Positions 16,761 to 25,781 are shown, counted from the stretch's first letter. The stretch: 54,265 nucleotides of DNA from Bacteroidia bacterium (GCA_025999315.1 BNXD01000004.1:1-54265), one strand, 5' to 3'. Notes: a model not told the origin generated them from the sequence alone. Numbers and translations are program-made.

Positions 16761-16776
16761 AGGCGGCCGACCCGGA

Positions 16777-16822
16777 GATCTGGGGTTAATTTTCACACAT
16801 GTGTGAAAATTAACCCCAGATC
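16777..16822. terminator. Perfect 46-bp palindrome, probable terminator
   Basis: GATCTGGGGTTAATTTTCAC... reads the same on both strands from 16777 to 16822, 23 bp per arm with no unpaired loop. It follows the sulfatase stop by 16 bases and is followed by CCCTTTTG. It would fold into a very stable hairpin in RNA, but the T run is weak. Confidence 0.7.
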
Positions 16823-16904
16823 CCTTTTGACTGCACCGTGAACGCTTTGGTACAAGATTTGCGTGCGATGCCTGTAGATCACTTAACCCAAACTTTTGAA
16901 GATC

Positions 16905-17549
16905 ATGAAAAGAAACGTGGCAGCTTTTCGGCTCTGGCGGCGGTGATGCTGCTCGGCGGGTGCGCAACCACCAAGGTCGTCTCGTCGTGGAGCGCGGGTG
17001 GCGATCAGACCCAAACCACCAAAAGTATCTTTGTGGTGAGCCTGATGGGTGGCAAATATACCGGCATACAGCAGATGTTCGAGGACGATGTGGTCGCCAC
17101 GCTGCAGAACAACGGCGTGAACGCAACCTCTTCGATAGCCAAATATGGTCCGGCGGCCTTCAACGGGATGAAACAGGAGGACATCCTCGCCAAGATCAGT
17201 AGCACGGGGAGCACTTCGGTGCCGATCGTCTCGTTGCTCGACAAGAAGAAGGACCTGGTGTGAAATCCCGGAACGGTCTACTATGGAGGCCCTCGAGCGT
17301 CAACTCGCTGTCCAACTGTTTTCAAAGGTGATCATCAAGGACATGCAGGGCAAAGGGATCATCGCGGGCAAGCAAAAACAGCCTCCCTCCTCCGACAAGA
17401 CCACCATTGCAACTGCGCAACGGTGGCCTTGGTCATATAAGAAGATCGGTGGTGATGTAAAGATTAATGTTGCATTCGAGCCTCGTGGAGGCCAGCCCGG
17501 CCGCAATGATATTTTGACATATCGACGTGCTCGCGATAATGATTTTTGA
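16905..17549 (+). pseudogene. Broken lipoprotein gene (at least two frame changes and an internal loss)
   Basis: From the ATG at 16905 the frame reads MKRNVAAF and then runs into a stop after 13 codons. One extra T in the TTTT run near 16926 would restore a perfect lipoprotein signal (SALAAVMLLGGCATTK) and the following 100 codons (VVSSWSAGG ... IFVVSLMGGKYTGIQQMFED ... DILAKISSTGSTSVPIVSLL). A second break lies near 17262: the frame then needed reads PGTVYYGGPRV. After that the sequence jumps, apparently by loss of a middle part, to a C-terminal piece FSKVIIKDMQGKGIIAGK. The family is a Bacteroidales envelope lipoprotein of unknown function. Sequencing error could explain one break but not all three. 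Confidence 0.75.
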
Positions 17550-17578
17550 CCGACACTAAGAGTTAATCGCTAAAATCG

Positions 17579-17586
17579 TATCTTTG
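17579..17586 (+). promoter_or_regulatory. -7 element directly before a GTG start
   Basis: TATCTTTG at 17579-17586 ends four bases before the GTG at 17591. No TTTG is found 19 bases upstream. If it is used, transcription would start at or next to the start codon. Confidence 0.45.
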
Positions 17587-17590
17587 CATT

Positions 17591-19465
17591 GTGAGAAGGC
17601 CGGTTTTCATATTGTTCATAACGTTTCTGCTGTTGGCTGCAATGATGGCGAGGGGAGCTCGAAATGGTGATCTCCAGAGCGACGGCCAGCCCCCGTCCAC
17701 GGCCTCGATGCCGGTGGAGCCTGCCATCCGGGCCCGTCCCGAGCCCGACTCTCTGCGTTCGCAGGAGCGCACCTACCGGCTATATGACACGATAGCCGCC
17801 CGGTCGCGAGACAACAGGATAGTCAAACTGCTCTACGACAACTTCTTTCGCCATGCCGACTCGACCATCAACCTCGGTCGGGTAGTCGACGAGGGGGCCG
17901 TCTACGAACGTTTCAAAGGCAAGCAAATTGCTTCGGTGACCATCATCCGCGAGGGGCTTTTTGCCGATCCGCGGACACAGATGGCGCGATGGGTCGGCCG
18001 CAAGCACGGCGTAACACGCCGGTGGGTCGTCCACAACTACCTGCTGTTCAAGATCGGCGACCAGATCGATCCCGCCGTGATGGTCAAGAGCAAACAGCTG
18101 CTCAAGGCGACCAACATAATCTACAAAACCTCGATCGACATCACGCCCACCGAGGCCGACACGATGATGGTCGACGTAACGGTCACCACTCACGACATGT
18201 TTTCGATCGGCCTCAATCTCGATCTCGACGTTGGGGGCCACTCCTACGTCGAGATCATCAAGGAGAGATTTTTGCGCACCGACCACCGGCTGACCGTGGG
18301 TGTCAGTTTCGCCAACAATCCGTGGCAGTATGGCGGCATGTCGGCGGGATACCGGCTGCCCAACATGCTGGGGAGTTTTTTCGACGGGGAGGTTTATGCT
18401 CAGAAGAATTTCGACACCAGAACGTTACGCGCCGGTCTGTCGCGGCAGATCATCCGTCCGACCGACTACGCCGGAGGCCTCTCCTGGGTCGATCAGCAGA
18501 CGAAATGGTCGCTGATCTGCCAAGACTCGTCGATGGTCGTGGGTTTCAAAACTTTAGATGGCTGGATCGGAGGGTCTTACTATCTGCCGGGGCTCAAAAG
18601 CTCGCTCTTTGCGACTGTGCATTCATACCGAACCGACTGGTATCGACGTCTGAGAGTGGAGGCGGGGGTCAACCCCGGTTTTGCCGACGCGACACGCACC
18701 CTGATCGGCACGGGGCTCTATCGCGAGAAGTTCTATACCACCACACTCATCTATGGCTATGGCAATTACGAGTACATCACCTCGGGCTACAAGAGCGAGC
18801 TGGTGGGTGGATACAGTCGCGAAGAATTCGGGGGGCACTACTACATGGGGCTCGACCTGTCGGGCGCCAGCTTCCGCCGCAACGGCAGCTACATCGCAGG
18901 CATGGTGTCGCTGGGCACTTTCCGCGCGGACGACAAGAGTCGGCGGCAATGGAACCGCAGCTCTGTCGAGCTCAAGCTCAACTACTTCACGCCGTTGATA
19001 CACGTCGGGCGCAACCATTTGCGCAACCTGACGCAGGTGGATTATACCCGCGGCTGGAATCGTATGACGGGGTGCGACGAGATGGTGCGTTTCACCGCGA
19101 CGGACGGGCTGAGGGGCTTCAATCGCTACGTCGTAGGGCGCAACCGTCTGGTGATCAACAACGAGACGGTGGTATTCACCCGCTGGGCTCCTTACGGGTT
19201 CCGCATCGCCATGTTCGGTTATGAAGACCTGGGGCTGATCGGCGACCGGGCCGACATCTTTGCCAATCAATTTTTCGGCACGGTGGGCCTGGGCGTCCGC
19301 ATCCATAACGATAGGCTGATCTTCCCCTCCGTACAGGTGCGCCTGGGGGCTTTTTTCGGCAAACCGGGGTGGATCACAGGCGATTGGGTCTCGCTGGGGA
19401 CCCAGCAGAGCCTCCACGGATACCGTTTCATCCCCACCCCCGCCGACGTTGTGCCGTATAAATAA
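17591..19465 (+). CDS. POTRA/beta-barrel outer-membrane protein (Omp85-like)
   Basis: Protein of 624 residues starting at GTG. Residues 1-22 are a signal peptide (PVFILFITFLLLAAMMARGA). About residues 115-210 look like POTRA-type domains (YERFKGKQIASVTIIREGLF ... RRWVVHNYLLFKIGDQID ... TNIIYKTSIDITPTEADTMM ... VDVTVTTHD). The remainder alternates hydrophobic and polar residues with many glycines and aromatics (LTVGVSFANNPWQYGG, LRGFNRYVVGRNRLVINNET), as in a 16-strand barrel; LRGF and the FGTVGLGVRI end fit Omp85 relatives. The likely site is the outer membrane and the likely role protein or lipid transport, but the substrate is unknown. A later start at Met37-38 would remove the signal peptide, so GTG is preferred. 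Confidence 0.7.
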   Translation: MRRPVFILFITFLLLAAMMARGARNGDLQSDGQPPSTASMPVEPAIRARPEPDSLRSQERTYRLYDTIAARSRDNRIVKLLYDNFFRHADSTINLGRVVDEGAVYERFKGKQIASVTIIREGLFADPRTQMARWVGRKHGVTRRWVVHNYLLFKIGDQIDPAVMVKSKQLLKATNIIYKTSIDITPTEADTMMVDVTVTTHDMFSIGLNLDLDVGGHSYVEIIKERFLRTDHRLTVGVSFANNPWQYGGMSAGYRLPNMLGSFFDGEVYAQKNFDTRTLRAGLSRQIIRPTDYAGGLSWVDQQTKWSLICQDSSMVVGFKTLDGWIGGSYYLPGLKSSLFATVHSYRTDWYRRLRVEAGVNPGFADATRTLIGTGLYREKFYTTTLIYGYGNYEYITSGYKSELVGGYSREEFGGHYYMGLDLSGASFRRNGSYIAGMVSLGTFRADDKSRRQWNRSSVELKLNYFTPLIHVGRNHLRNLTQVDYTRGWNRMTGCDEMVRFTATDGLRGFNRYVVGRNRLVINNETVVFTRWAPYGFRIAMFGYEDLGLIGDRADIFANQFFGTVGLGVRIHNDRLIFPSVQVRLGAFFGKPGWITGDWVSLGTQQSLHGYRFIPTPADVVPYK

Positions 19466-19535
19466 TAATTGGGGGGGTGATGTAAAAAGTATGCTGCGAT
19501 AATAAATTGATTACAAGGTGATAATATTGCTTTTC

Positions 19536-19650
19536 GGTCTCGAAGAGGCCGGCGGCCCATAGCCACGCTCTGCGCTTGTTGGGCGCAGGGCCGCCAAATG
19601 CCTCGCCTGCGGCTCGTGGCATCCCTTCGCTGGCTACGGCCACATTTCTA
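19536..19650. repeat. Degenerate piece of the repeat element family
   Basis: GTCTCGAAGAGGCCGGCGGC ... AGCCACGCTCTGCGCTTGTTGGG ... GGGCCGCCAAATG resembles parts of the terminal repeat of the 11-12.7 kb element. The rest of 19466-19720 shows no gene. Confidence 0.5.
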
Positions 19651-19726
19651 TCCGATTGCAATAACATTACCATGAGCAATTTACACCAGCATCTTTTTTA
19701 CGCTACCACCAATAATTGTCATACCA

Positions 19727-19758
19727 TTTGCACATTCGATTTTAAACTATTATCTTTG
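19727..19758 (+). promoter_or_regulatory. Promoter of tRNA-Lys
   Basis: TTTG at 19727-19730, 20 bases, then TATCTTTG at 19751-19758, six bases before the tRNA. Confidence 0.8.
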
Positions 19759-19764
19759 TCGCAT

Positions 19765-19837
19765 GGTTCTTTAGCTCAGTTGGTAGAGCACGACACTCTT
19801 AATGTTGGGGTCCTGGGTTCGAACCCCAGAGGGACCA
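19765..19837 (+). tRNA. tRNA-Lys (anticodon CTT)
   Basis: Cloverleaf with acceptor GGTTCTT/AGGGACC, D-arm GCTC/GAGC, anticodon stem CGACA/TGTTG with loop CTCTTAA, variable loop GGGTC, and T-arm CTGGG/CCCAG. The anticodon CTT lies at 19798-19800. The CCA end is not encoded, unlike the tRNA-Pro above. Confidence 0.94.
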
Positions 19838-19844
19838 CTGAAAG

Positions 19845-19878
19845 CCGCTTGCAATTGACTGATTGTAAGCGGTTTTTT
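19845..19878 (+). terminator. Terminator of tRNA-Lys
   Basis: CCGCTTGCAAT (19845-19855) pairs with ATTGTAAGCGG (19862-19872), followed by six T. Confidence 0.9.
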
Positions 19879-19911
19879 GCTTTCAGTCCGCGCGGCACAG
19901 ACTGCCGGAGA

Positions 19912-19919
19912 TAGTTTTG
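19912..19919 (+). promoter_or_regulatory. Possible -7 element of the M48 peptidase gene
   Basis: TAGTTTTG fits the TAnnTTTG consensus 23 bases before the ATG. No -33 match is seen at the right distance. Confidence 0.4.
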
Positions 19920-19942
19920 CAAACAGATAAAAACACGGCGTC

Positions 19943-20740
19943 ATGAAAAAAACGTTGCCCCTTGTCGCCCTCTTCTCGCTGGCAGCCATCTGTGGCTGCA
20001 ACAATATTGGCAATGTGGTGCGTCTGGTCTCGGCGGCCGCCAAGACGGCGCAGGTGTTCACCCTCAGCGACGAGCAGGTGGAGAGCTATACCCGGCAATT
20101 CCTCGAGCAGATGGACAGCGACAACATCCTCGCCCCCGACGACAGCCCTCAGGTTCGGCGGATAAACCGCATCACCAAAACTATAACCGGTCGCGAGGGC
20201 ATCGACATCAAAATATACATCACCGACCAGGTCAACGCCTTTGCCTGCGCCGATGGCAGCCTGAGGATCTGTTCGGGGTTGATGGAGATCATGTCGGATG
20301 CCGAAATAGTTGGCGTAGTGGGACATGAGATCGGTCATGTGAAGTGTCGGCACATCTTCGAGTCGTTCAAAAACGCCCTGATGACCTCGGCGGCGCGCGA
20401 TGCCGTCGGCTCGGCCGGAGGGACGGTCGCCGTGCTGTCCAATTCGGCGCTGGGCGATGTGGGTGAGGCGTTTCTCGGAGCGCGCTACTCGCAGAAGTAC
20501 GAGTATGAGGCCGACGACTACGGCTATGACCTGCTCAGGAGCCACAATGTCAACCCCCGGGCGATGATCATGGCGCTGGAGAAGCTCAAATCGCTGGAAG
20601 ATAGCGCCGGTGTGGATGGTTCGACCATGGGCCAACTCTTCTCGACCCACCCCGAACTGGAGGCGCGCATCAAAAAACTGCAGCGGCGCGCCACCGTCGA
20701 CGCCGTCCCGCGCCCGAAAAGTAAACAGGGCGCGTCTTAG
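19943..20740 (+). CDS. M48-family metallopeptidase lipoprotein
   Basis: Protein of 265 residues with a lipoprotein signal (LFSLAAICGC, modified cysteine at about 19). The zinc motif HEIGH (about 131-135) and the third ligand glutamate in YEYEADDYGYDLL (about 190) mark an M48 peptidase, of the compact periplasmic type such as LoiP/YcaL. INRITKTITG, INAFACADGSLRICSGLM-like sequence and STHPELEARI are also typical. The lipid anchor places it at the periplasmic face of a membrane, where it would degrade damaged envelope proteins. It is monocistronic, between tRNA-Lys and a repeat array. Confidence 0.9.
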   Translation: MKKTLPLVALFSLAAICGCNNIGNVVRLVSAAAKTAQVFTLSDEQVESYTRQFLEQMDSDNILAPDDSPQVRRINRITKTITGREGIDIKIYITDQVNAFACADGSLRICSGLMEIMSDAEIVGVVGHEIGHVKCRHIFESFKNALMTSAARDAVGSAGGTVAVLSNSALGDVGEAFLGARYSQKYEYEADDYGYDLLRSHNVNPRAMIMALEKLKSLEDSAGVDGSTMGQLFSTHPELEARIKKLQRRATVDAVPRPKSKQGAS

Positions 20741-20744
20741 TATT

Positions 20745-21225
20745 CGCTGCGCTCAGCATGACATATTATTTAGCTCGACTTTTATGTCATGCAGCCCTGA
20801 ACCCATGTCTCCCTGAGCGGAGTTTTTTTCATGTTACCCTGAGCCTGTCGAAGGGTCTCGGCAATGCTGTGTGAGATGCTTCGACTGCGCTCAGCATGAC
20901 ATATTATTTAGCTCGACTTTTATGTCATGTCTCCCTGAGTGGAGTTTTTTTCATGTCTCCCTGAGCCTGTCGAAGGGTCTCAGCAATGCTGTGTGTGAGA
21001 TGCTTCGACTGCGCTCAGCATGACATATTATTGAGTTCGACTTTTATATCACGCAGCCCTGAACCCATGTCTCCCTGAGCGGAGTTTTTTTCATGTCTCC
21101 CTGAGCCTGTCGAAGGGTCCCGGCAATGCTGTGTGAGATGCTTCGACTGCGCTCAGCATGACAGGAGAGGTTGAGATGCTTCGCTGCGCTCAGCATGACA
21201 TATTATTTCGCTCGGCATGACATTT
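20745..21225. repeat. Tandem array of CATGCTGAGCG-family repeats
   Basis: Three units start at about 20758, 20898 and 21021 (about 140, 123 and 138 bp). Each runs TGACATATTATTTAGCTCGA, CTTTTATGTCATG, TCCCTGAGCGGAGTTTTTTT, CATGTCTCCCTGAGCCTGTC, GAAGGGTCTCGGCAATGCTG, TGAGATGCTTCGACTGCGCT, CAGCA. The inverted parts (CCCTGAGC/GCTCAGCA, GTCGAAG/CTTCGAC) let each unit fold. The array fills the gap between convergent genes. Confidence 0.9.
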
Positions 21226-21252
21226 TGAGTTTCAACCCCTGATTCGCATGAG

Positions 21253-22926
21253 TTACCGCCCCAACAGCAGGCGGGCCTGGGCGAGGGCGGCGTCGGTTAT
21301 GGCGCTGCCGCTCAGCAGGCGGGCGATCTCGGCGATGCGTTCGTCGGGGGTGAGGGTGCGGATCACCGTACGGGTGCGTGGCCCGCTACTATCCTTGCAA
21401 ACAAGCAGATGCGTGTCGCCTTTGGAGGCCACCTGGGGCAGGTGGGTGATGTTGATCACCTGCATCGAGCTCGAAAGCTCCGAGATGATCTCGCCCATGG
21501 CGTCGGCCACCGCCCCCGAGACCCCGCTGTCGATCTCGTCGAAGATGATGGTGGGCAGTTGCAATGTTTTGGCCACCAAGGCCTTGATGGCGAGCATCAG
21601 GCGGGATATTTCGCCTCCCGAGGCAATCTTGGCCACCGGTTGGGGCGGCATGTTCTTGTTGGCCGAGAAGGCGAACTCCACCCGGTCGGCGCCACGGGGC
21701 CCCAGTTTGCCTGCGTCGGCGACCTCCACATGCAGCACGGCGTCGTTCATTCCCAGCCTTCTGAGCATCGCCACCACCGCCTGCTGCACCTTTGCCGCCG
21801 CCGTGCGACGGCCTTCGCTGATGGATGCCGCCAACCCGACGGCCTCGCCGTGCAAAGCCTCCCGGCGGGCGAGGGTCTGCTCGACCACCTGGTCAAAATT
21901 GCCGATGAGCGACAGTCGCCGGTCAAAATCATCACGCAAGGAGATCAATTCCTGTTCCGAGCTCACGCGATGCTTCTGATAAAGGTCGTAAATGGCAGAC
22001 AATCTGCCGTCAAGCTTCTCGAGCTCCGCGGGGTCCGAGTCGATACGCTCCCATTCCGAACCGAGCTCGCCAAAGATGTCCTTCAACTCGACCAGCAGAT
22101 CATGCACCCTTTGGGCAAACTCCGCCGAGCGGGGATAGACCCCGGCTATGCGCGTAAGGTTTTGATGGACAGTGTGCAACAACAGCAACGCCCCCTCCCG
22201 GCCCGGTTCGGAAGTCGGCCCGCCGTCGAGCGCCTGCATCGACGCTCCGAGCATCTCCCTGATATTGTTTGCATTAGCGAGCTCGCTCTGTCGCGCCTCG
22301 AGGTCGACCATCTCGCCTTCGCGCAGGTTGGCCGCTGCAAGTTGCTCATATTGAAAGCGAAGATACTCCTCGTCGCGCTTGGCCGTGCGGCTCTCCTCCT
22401 CCAGGCGGGCAAGCTCGCGCTCGGTGGCCTGCAGGGCGGCGAACGTCTCGCGATATTGCCGGATCGTGGGCAGATGACCGGCCACGCTGTCGACGATCTC
22501 GGTGCGGAACCCCTCGTCGGTTATGGCCAGGCTCTGGTGCTGCGAATGTATGTCTACCAACCTGATAACCACCTCTTTCAGTGTGGTCAGCTGCACCGGA
22601 AGGTCATTGATGTAGGCGCGGCTTTTGCCCTGAGGGGTGATCACGCGGCGGATGATGCTCTCGGGTTGATAGTCCAGATCGTTCTGGGCAAAAAGCTCCT
22701 CGAGGCCATAACCATCCACGGCAAAAGTCCCCTCTACCACGCAGTTACGCTCGGGGTCGCCGATCGCGCCCGCGTCGGCCCTGCCACCCAGCAACAGCGA
22801 AAGGGCTCCCAGAAGGATCGATTTGCCGGCGCCCGTCTCGCCGGTGATGATGTTGAGCTGCGCGCCCGGCTCGAGGTCGAGGCGGTCGATCAGCGCGTAG
22901 TTTTCGATGGTCAGGCGACGTATCAT
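21253..22926 (-). CDS. recN: DNA repair protein RecN
   Basis: Protein of 557 residues, normal for RecN, an SMC-like ATPase that helps repair double-strand breaks in the cytoplasm. Walker A is GETGAGKSILLGAL (about 30-43). A coiled coil follows (about 160-360, rich in Glu, Arg and Leu). The signature ASGGEISRLMLAIKAL and Walker B TIIFDEIDSGVSG are near the C-terminus, with NITHLPQVASKGDTH as the switch region. It lies 39 bases downstream of coaBC on the same strand, matching the bamD-rpoZ-coaBC-recN order known in the phylum. Confidence 0.96.
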   Translation of the reverse strand: MIRRLTIENYALIDRLDLEPGAQLNIITGETGAGKSILLGALSLLLGGRADAGAIGDPERNCVVEGTFAVDGYGLEELFAQNDLDYQPESIIRRVITPQGKSRAYINDLPVQLTTLKEVVIRLVDIHSQHQSLAITDEGFRTEIVDSVAGHLPTIRQYRETFAALQATERELARLEEESRTAKRDEEYLRFQYEQLAAANLREGEMVDLEARQSELANANNIREMLGASMQALDGGPTSEPGREGALLLLHTVHQNLTRIAGVYPRSAEFAQRVHDLLVELKDIFGELGSEWERIDSDPAELEKLDGRLSAIYDLYQKHRVSSEQELISLRDDFDRRLSLIGNFDQVVEQTLARREALHGEAVGLAASISEGRRTAAAKVQQAVVAMLRRLGMNDAVLHVEVADAGKLGPRGADRVEFAFSANKNMPPQPVAKIASGGEISRLMLAIKALVAKTLQLPTIIFDEIDSGVSGAVADAMGEIISELSSSMQVINITHLPQVASKGDTHLLVCKDSSGPRTRTVIRTLTPDERIAEIARLLSGSAITDAALAQARLLLGR

Positions 22927-22965
22927 CTCGATTGGGGTAGATCAGGGTGTCGGGACAGGTCGGGG

Positions 22966-24300
22966 TCAGGCAAAAAACCGGGCCATGCGATCGGCGATGA
23001 TCGCGGCCACTTTCTCTTTGGACATCAGAGGGTAAGGGGTTGCACTGCCGTCGCGGCAGAGGATTGTTACTTTGTTGGTGTCCACGCCGAAGCCCGCCCC
23101 CAGGTCGCGCATCGAGTTGAGGACTATCATGTCGAGGTTCTTGCGGCGGAGCTTGTCCAGCGCGTTGGCCTGCTCGTTATCGGTCTCCAACGCAAAGCCT
23201 ACCAACAACTTACCTCCTTTGGTGCGCCCCAGCTCGGCCGCTATGTCGACCGTAGGGGTCAGGGTAATGGTGAGGTGTTCGCCGCTCTTTTTGAGCTTGG
23301 AGGTCGCCGTCCGCTCGGGGGTGTAATCGGCCACGGCAGCGGCCATCACAGCTCCGTCGGCATCGGCAAAGCGTTCGACAACAGCCTTGTACATCTCATG
23401 CGCCGAAACGACATCCACACGCTCGACCCCCTCGGGGGTGGGCAGATCGACCGGGCCCGAGACGAGGCTAACCCTCGCGCCGCGCACGGCCAGCGCACGC
23501 GCTATGGCATAGCCCATCTTGCCCGACGAGTGGTTGGAGATGTAGCGCACCGGATCGATGGCCTCGCGAGTCGCCCCGGCAGAGACCACGATATGGCGAC
23601 CAGCCAATGACTTGTCGCAGACGCCATTGGCGCTGTCTTGATCTTCGTTTGAGACGCCGCAGGGCTCGGAAACGACGGAAGTTCCTGCCGAAACGCAAGA
23701 TTCTGTGGTTGATATGCAGGTTTTCGCGCCGTTAGCGGCGGCGTGATCGCGGACAGCCGACGGGTTGCAGCGCAGATATTCGACGATCTGCTCGGGTTCG
23801 GCCATACGTCCCTTGCCGCTCAGTCCGCTGGCCAGCTCGCCCTCGCCCGGCTCGACAAACAGCACGCCGCGCCGGGTGAGCAAGCCGATATTTTGCTGCG
23901 TGGCCGGGTGGGCAAACATGTCGAGGTCCATGGCCGGGGCGGCCACAACCGGGCAGCGCGCCGACAAATAGGTGGTCAGCAGCAGGTTGTCGGCCACTCC
24001 GTGAGCCATTTTGGCCAGTGTGTTGGCCGTGGCGGGGGCTATCAGATAGCAGTCGGCCCACTCGCCGAGGCTCACATGGCTGTTCCATGCGCCGTTCTCG
24101 GGATCGAAAAAGTCGACCAGTATGGGGTTGCGGGTCAGGGTGGCCATCGTCAGCGGGGTGATGAACTCCCGCGCCAGCGGGGTCATCACCACCCGCACCG
24201 AAGCCCCTTCGCGCACCAGCAAACGCGCCAGCATCGCCGCCTTATAGGCCGCGATGCTGCCGGTGATGCCAAGAAGGATATGTTTGCCGTTCAATGGCAT
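22966..24300 (-). CDS. coaBC: Phosphopantothenoylcysteine decarboxylase/synthetase
   Basis: Bifunctional enzyme of 444 residues for coenzyme A synthesis. Residues 1-178 are the CoaC half: [24 protein letters not shown] with the catalytic histidine, [11 protein letters not shown] and PAMDLDMF. The position where E. coli carries its reducing cysteine reads [10 protein letters not shown] here. Residues about 235-444 are the CoaB half: [39 protein letters not shown], and the nucleotide site GFALETDNE. The linker between the halves (about 179-233) is long, rich in Cys, Ser and Asn, and absent from standard members; it may be a local insertion. Some 267 bases with repeat remnants separate it from rpoZ upstream. 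Confidence 0.94.
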   Translation of the reverse strand: MPLNGKHILLGITGSIAAYKAAMLARLLVREGASVRVVMTPLAREFITPLTMATLTRNPILVDFFDPENGAWNSHVSLGEWADCYLIAPATANTLAKMAHGVADNLLLTTYLSARCPVVAAPAMDLDMFAHPATQQNIGLLTRRGVLFVEPGEGELASGLSGKGRMAEPEQIVEYLRCNPSAVRDHAAANGAKTCISTTESCVSAGTSVVSEPCGVSNEDQDSANGVCDKSLAGRHIVVSAGATREAIDPVRYISNHSSGKMGYAIARALAVRGARVSLVSGPVDLPTPEGVERVDVVSAHEMYKAVVERFADADGAVMAAAVADYTPERTATSKLKKSGEHLTITLTPTVDIAAELGRTKGGKLLVGFALETDNEQANALDKLRRKNLDMIVLNSMRDLGAGFGVDTNKVTILCRDGSATPYPLMSKEKVAAIIADRMARFFA

Positions 24301-24419
24301 AAAAATGAAAGTTCAAAACGAAGTTCCGAGCCGGACATATACGTCGTCATAACCATCGGCATGATCTCCTCCTGCTTGCCCTGCGGGCTTTCTGCTTGTC
24401 GCTGGTTCGATTCGGCAGC

Positions 24420-24560
24420 CTGGCAGCGCTATCATTGCAACTCGCCGAGCCGCAGAGCCCAGAAGCATCCGGCGCGGAGGGCCGCCGAATCAAGCTTACG
24501 CTCGAGGCGTCTTCTCGTGGTCGGCAACTCACAAAACCTCAGGACCGGAAACTCGGGACG
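24420..24560. repeat. Decayed piece of the repeat element end
   Basis: CATTGCAACTCGCCGAGCCG and GAGGGCCGCCGAATCAAGCT match, with changes, CATTGCGGCTCGCAGAGCCG and GCGGGCCGCCGATAAGACTT of the other copies. It lies between rpoZ and coaBC. Confidence 0.45.
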
Positions 24561-24567
24561 TCTCTCT

Positions 24568-24903
24568 CTAAACCACCTTGGGTTCCTGATCCTGGGCGGC
24601 GTCGCGGTAGTATATTTTGTCGTCGAGGAACTCCTCGGTGGCAACGATCGTCGGCTTGGGCAGGCGCTCGTAGAAACGCGATATCTCGATCTGCTCGCGG
24701 TTCTCGAAGGTCTCCTCCAGCGAGTCGGTCGCCGAAGAGAACTCGGCCAGTTTGCGGCCCAGCTCCTGTTTGGTCTCGGCGGAGATCTGGTTGGCGCGGC
24801 GCGAGATGATCACGATCGATTCGTAGATGTTGCCCGTGGGCGCGTCCAGATCGGTTACTTTGCGGGTAACGGTGGTGCCGGGAATGCTCTTTTTGCTCTC
24901 CAT
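24568..24903 (-). CDS. rpoZ: RNA polymerase omega subunit
   Basis: Protein of 111 residues from the ATG at 24903. The core NIYESIVIISRRANQISAET followed by KQELGRKLAEF and ENREQIEISRFYERLPKPTI is the Bacteroidetes omega (Rpb6-like) pattern. The upstream frame to 25044 overlaps bamD and is not used. It lies 10 bases after the bamD stop, so both are one transcript. It helps assemble and stabilise RNA polymerase. Confidence 0.92.
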   Translation of the reverse strand: MESKKSIPGTTVTRKVTDLDAPTGNIYESIVIISRRANQISAETKQELGRKLAEFSSATDSLEETFENREQIEISRFYERLPKPTIVATEEFLDDKIYYRDAAQDQEPKVV

Positions 24904-24913
24904 GTTGTGTGGT

Positions 24914-25756
24914 CTATGGTTTGGGTTGTTGCGTTTTGTCTTCTGTTGCTGTCGAATATGGGTGCGAGGCGATGAACTTTTTGCTCCGTTCCTGCAGCTG
25001 GTCCAACTCTTTGCGATATTTGCTCTGGGGATACTCCGACACAAAGGTGTAGTAGTCGTCCATGGCGTTCAGGTAGCGATCTCTCTGCAGTTTCTCGATC
25101 GATTTGTGGGCCAGCAGGTAGCTCGATTTGGCCGCCAAAAAGAGCAACTCTTCGCGATGGTTCGATTCGGGATATTTGACGGCGGCGTTCTTCAACGAGA
25201 CCGCGGCCGATTTGTACTTGCCTATTTTATAATAGGTATAGGCGTTCAGATAGGTCTTGTCGTAGAGCTTTTGGGTGAGCTCGCCGAGGTATCCCTCGAG
25301 CTTCTCGCGCTTGACGCTCTTGGGATAACGCGCCAGATACTCGTTGATGGCCGCGATGGCTTTGGAGGTGTAGGTCTGGTCGCGGTATGGCTCGGGGGCG
25401 GAGTAGTAGTAGCCCATGGCATACATGTACTCGGCCTCCTCGATGAAGGGGCTGCGGGCAAAACGGCGGCGGAAATCCTCGAACAACTCGCTGCTGGTGT
25501 CGAAATAGCCGAGTTTGTAGTTGCACGTGGCCAGGTAGTAGGCCGATGAATCCTCGCGAATGGTGCCCAGAAAGTAAGGGTTGCACTCCTCGAACAACTG
25601 CAGCGCCTTGTTGTATTTCTCGGCCGTGAACAGCTCGAGGCTCTTTTTGTACTGGGCGTTATGGTCCTTGCTGTTGAGCAGTTTGCTGTATTTGCTGCAC
25701 GAGCACAAAAGAGCCACCAGGGCAACTTGCAGTACGGTCTTGAGGGTTTGTTTCAT
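24914..25756 (-). CDS. bamD: Outer-membrane assembly lipoprotein BamD
   Basis: Protein of 280 residues with a lipoprotein signal (LVALLCSC, cysteine at about 20). The rest is made of TPR-like helix pairs: NAQYKKSLELFTAEKYNKAL, QLFEECNP, YYLATCNYKLGYFDTSSELF, FRRRFARSPFIEEAEYMYA. These match BamD, which sits on the inner face of the outer membrane and recruits the BamA complex. The C-terminus is a short charged tail. It is the first gene of the bamD-rpoZ group. A -7-like TAATTTTG (minus strand, 25789-25782) lies about 25 bases before the ATG. Confidence 0.92.
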   Translation of the reverse strand: MKQTLKTVLQVALVALLCSCSKYSKLLNSKDHNAQYKKSLELFTAEKYNKALQLFEECNPYFLGTIREDSSAYYLATCNYKLGYFDTSSELFEDFRRRFARSPFIEEAEYMYAMGYYYSAPEPYRDQTYTSKAIAAINEYLARYPKSVKREKLEGYLGELTQKLYDKTYLNAYTYYKIGKYKSAAVSLKNAAVKYPESNHREELLFLAAKSSYLLAHKSIEKLQRDRYLNAMDDYYTFVSEYPQSKYRKELDQLQERSKKFIASHPYSTATEDKTQQPKP

Positions 25757-25781
25757 GGGTGGATTGTAAGCATAATGTGTA

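Noticed and set aside
20745..21225. Repeats near 20.8 kb as a CRISPR array
   Set aside because: Units are over 120 bp, of unequal length, palindromic inside and lack spacers; no cas genes are near.
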